From: Flavobacteriales bacterium UBA5422
Lineage (GTDB): Bacteria; Bacteroidota; Bacteroidia; Flavobacteriales_D; Crocinitomicaceae
Assembly: GCA_002409405.1 (NCBI GenBank)
Contig: DHNG01000012.1
Span: 1 to 7,087 of the forward strand
DNA: 7,087 nucleotides
Direction of reading: 5' to 3'
Below, one piece after another: positions 6,027 through 7,087 of the stretch. A program made the position numbers and the translations under genes. Every line of letters begins with the position of its first letter. Within the stretch, counting starts at the first letter, position 1. The notes below the pieces were generated by a model that ran no database searches, was not told the origin of the DNA, and saw nothing but the letters and a program-made list of their open reading frames with translations.

Positions 6027-7087
6027 ATGAAGAAACATTTTTTCACCATTATTCAGGTTTGTTTGATCATCCTCGCAATCGGAGGCTGGCAAACGAATCT
6101 TTTCGCTCAGACTCCTTTTACAATTACCTGGACAGGTTTACAAGGATCTACAAATGCAACAGGTGTTCCTACCGGAATTACAATTGTACAACAGTATAAT
6201 GGAGTCGTAGGATCTTGTGCTACCTCACCTAATGGGGCTAGTACCAGCTATAGTGGGGTTATTCGAGCGAATGCCGGATATGTTGTTACAATTACTTCCA
6301 TTGGTGGAGCAGCGTATGCCAGTAGTGCCGGATCTCGCGATTTTAAATTTCAAGTAACAAATGGAGGTACATACGTTCAGGCATCTTATACATCTTTACC
6401 AAGTTCCACTAATTGCAGTGGTAACACGACAATAAATCCTTTTGCAGTACCGGTAGCAGGACAGACACTTAATCCGGGAGAGCAAGCAACAGTTACTGTG
6501 CTCAGAGATAAAGGATCGGCTTCAGGAGGAGGTTACAGCTATACACGTTCATTAACCATCACAGGAACAATTGCACCAATTGCGGAAACTTGTGATATCC
6601 CGGCAAACCTAGCTGAGAACAATGTAACAGCAAACGAAGCAGATTTTAACTGGGACGCAGATGGAACGAATGATTTTGAATATGTATTGAGTGAATCAGC
6701 TTCTGCACCAACAGGTTCAGGAACAGCAATCAATGGTACCTCATATAGTACTTCATCGCTCGACCCATTAACCGACTATTATTTTTATGTGCGTCAAAAT
6801 TGTGGAGGAGGGAATTATTCAGCATGGACAATGGTCAACTTTACTACTTTACCACTTCCATGTACAGTTGTAACGAATCTTGCTTCCTCCAATGTTGATC
6901 ACGAATCAGCAGATGTATCATGGGATGCAAGTACAGGAAATACATTCGAATATGTGTTTGATGAAAACAATGTAGCACCAACAGGTTCAGGAATCGCGAC
7001 AAGCGATGTTACGTATGAAGCAACAGGATTAGAAGCTTCTACAACGTATTATTTCCACATTCGCAAGGATTGTGGTAATGGAAATTA
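6027..7087 (+). CDS. Exported protein with fibronectin type III-like repeats, 3' end beyond the window
   Basis: The frame is open from the ATG to the window edge (353 codons plus two bases), so the gene is partial at its 3' end. Residues 1-27 are a clear signal peptide (K2, K3, hydrophobic core 5-18, ending LFA) cut before Gln28. Residues 29-187 are an unnamed beta-rich domain with RANAGYVVTITSIG, a pattern often seen in Bacteroidota surface proteins just before such repeats. Two fibronectin type III-like repeats follow (189-278 and 279 onward), each with TDYYFYVR or TTYYFHIR and then a Cys. It lies 74 bases after gene 2 and may share its transcript. By its make-up it is likely a T9SS cargo or surface protein, but the sorting domain that would prove this is outside the window. 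No catalytic motif is visible in the part seen. Confidence 0.93.
   Translation, partial: MKKHFFTIIQVCLIILAIGGWQTNLFAQTPFTITWTGLQGSTNATGVPTGITIVQQYNGVVGSCATSPNGASTSYSGVIRANAGYVVTITSIGGAAYASSAGSRDFKFQVTNGGTYVQASYTSLPSSTNCSGNTTINPFAVPVAGQTLNPGEQATVTVLRDKGSASGGGYSYTRSLTITGTIAPIAETCDIPANLAENNVTANEADFNWDADGTNDFEYVLSESASAPTGSGTAINGTSYSTSSLDPLTDYYFYVRQNCGGGNYSAWTMVNFTTLPLPCTVVTNLASSNVDHESADVSWDASTGNTFEYVFDENNVAPTGSGIATSDVTYEATGLEASTTYYFHIRKDCGNGN
6591..7087 (+). repeat. Fibronectin type III-like tandem repeats in gene 3 (90 aa period)
   Basis: Unit 1 covers 6591-6860 (residues 189-278) and unit 2 runs from 6861 to the window edge. Shared landmarks are an opening Cys, a W-D-A motif, FEYV, APTGSG, an L-x-x-x-T/S-x-YYF-x-x-R strand and a closing C-G. 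A 19-base word, GCACCAACAGGTTCAGGAA, is identical at 6705-6723 and 6975-6993, exactly 270 bases apart. More units may follow outside the window. Confidence 0.88.

Overview
The window looks like a stretch of a Bacteroidota chromosome. A member of the Flavobacteriales is plausible, but that is a guess. The grounds are: two proteins ending in the gliding-motility-associated (type B) C-terminal domain of the type IX secretion system (T9SS); three signal peptides whose predicted cleavage leaves Gln at +1, as in the Bacteroidetes Q-rule; no Shine-Dalgarno sequence before any start codon; and a TAnnTTTG-type -7 box before the first gene. Everything is on the + strand.

Layout: an AT-rich leader (1-142) with a candidate promoter; gene 1 (143-3205, 1020 aa), a large modular surface protein; a 302-base non-coding gap with inverted repeats and weak promoter candidates; gene 2 (3508-5952, 814 aa), a paralogue of gene 1; a 74-base gap; and gene 3 (6027 to beyond 7087), an exported protein with fibronectin type III-like repeats that is cut by the window edge.

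Genes 1 and 2 share an N-terminal domain of about 178 residues at about 80% identity (142 of 178, ungapped hand alignment), followed by one more related module. They then differ completely in their stalks. Gene 1 has an SprB-like repeat, four Ig-like repeats of 77-78 residues and two PKD domains. Gene 2 has five Ig-like repeats of 68-70 residues and one PKD domain. Both end in a type B C-terminal domain, but of quite different sequence. The simplest reading is a pair of T9SS-exported surface or released adhesin-like proteins presenting the same binding head on different stalks. Gene 3 is a third exported, repeat-built protein beside them.

No enzyme, mobile element, CRISPR array, RNA gene or T9SS machinery gene (including the SprF/PorP-like partner that type B cargo is known to need) is visible. 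The most novel item is the shared head domain, whose family I cannot name. I see no evidence of a more exotic system.
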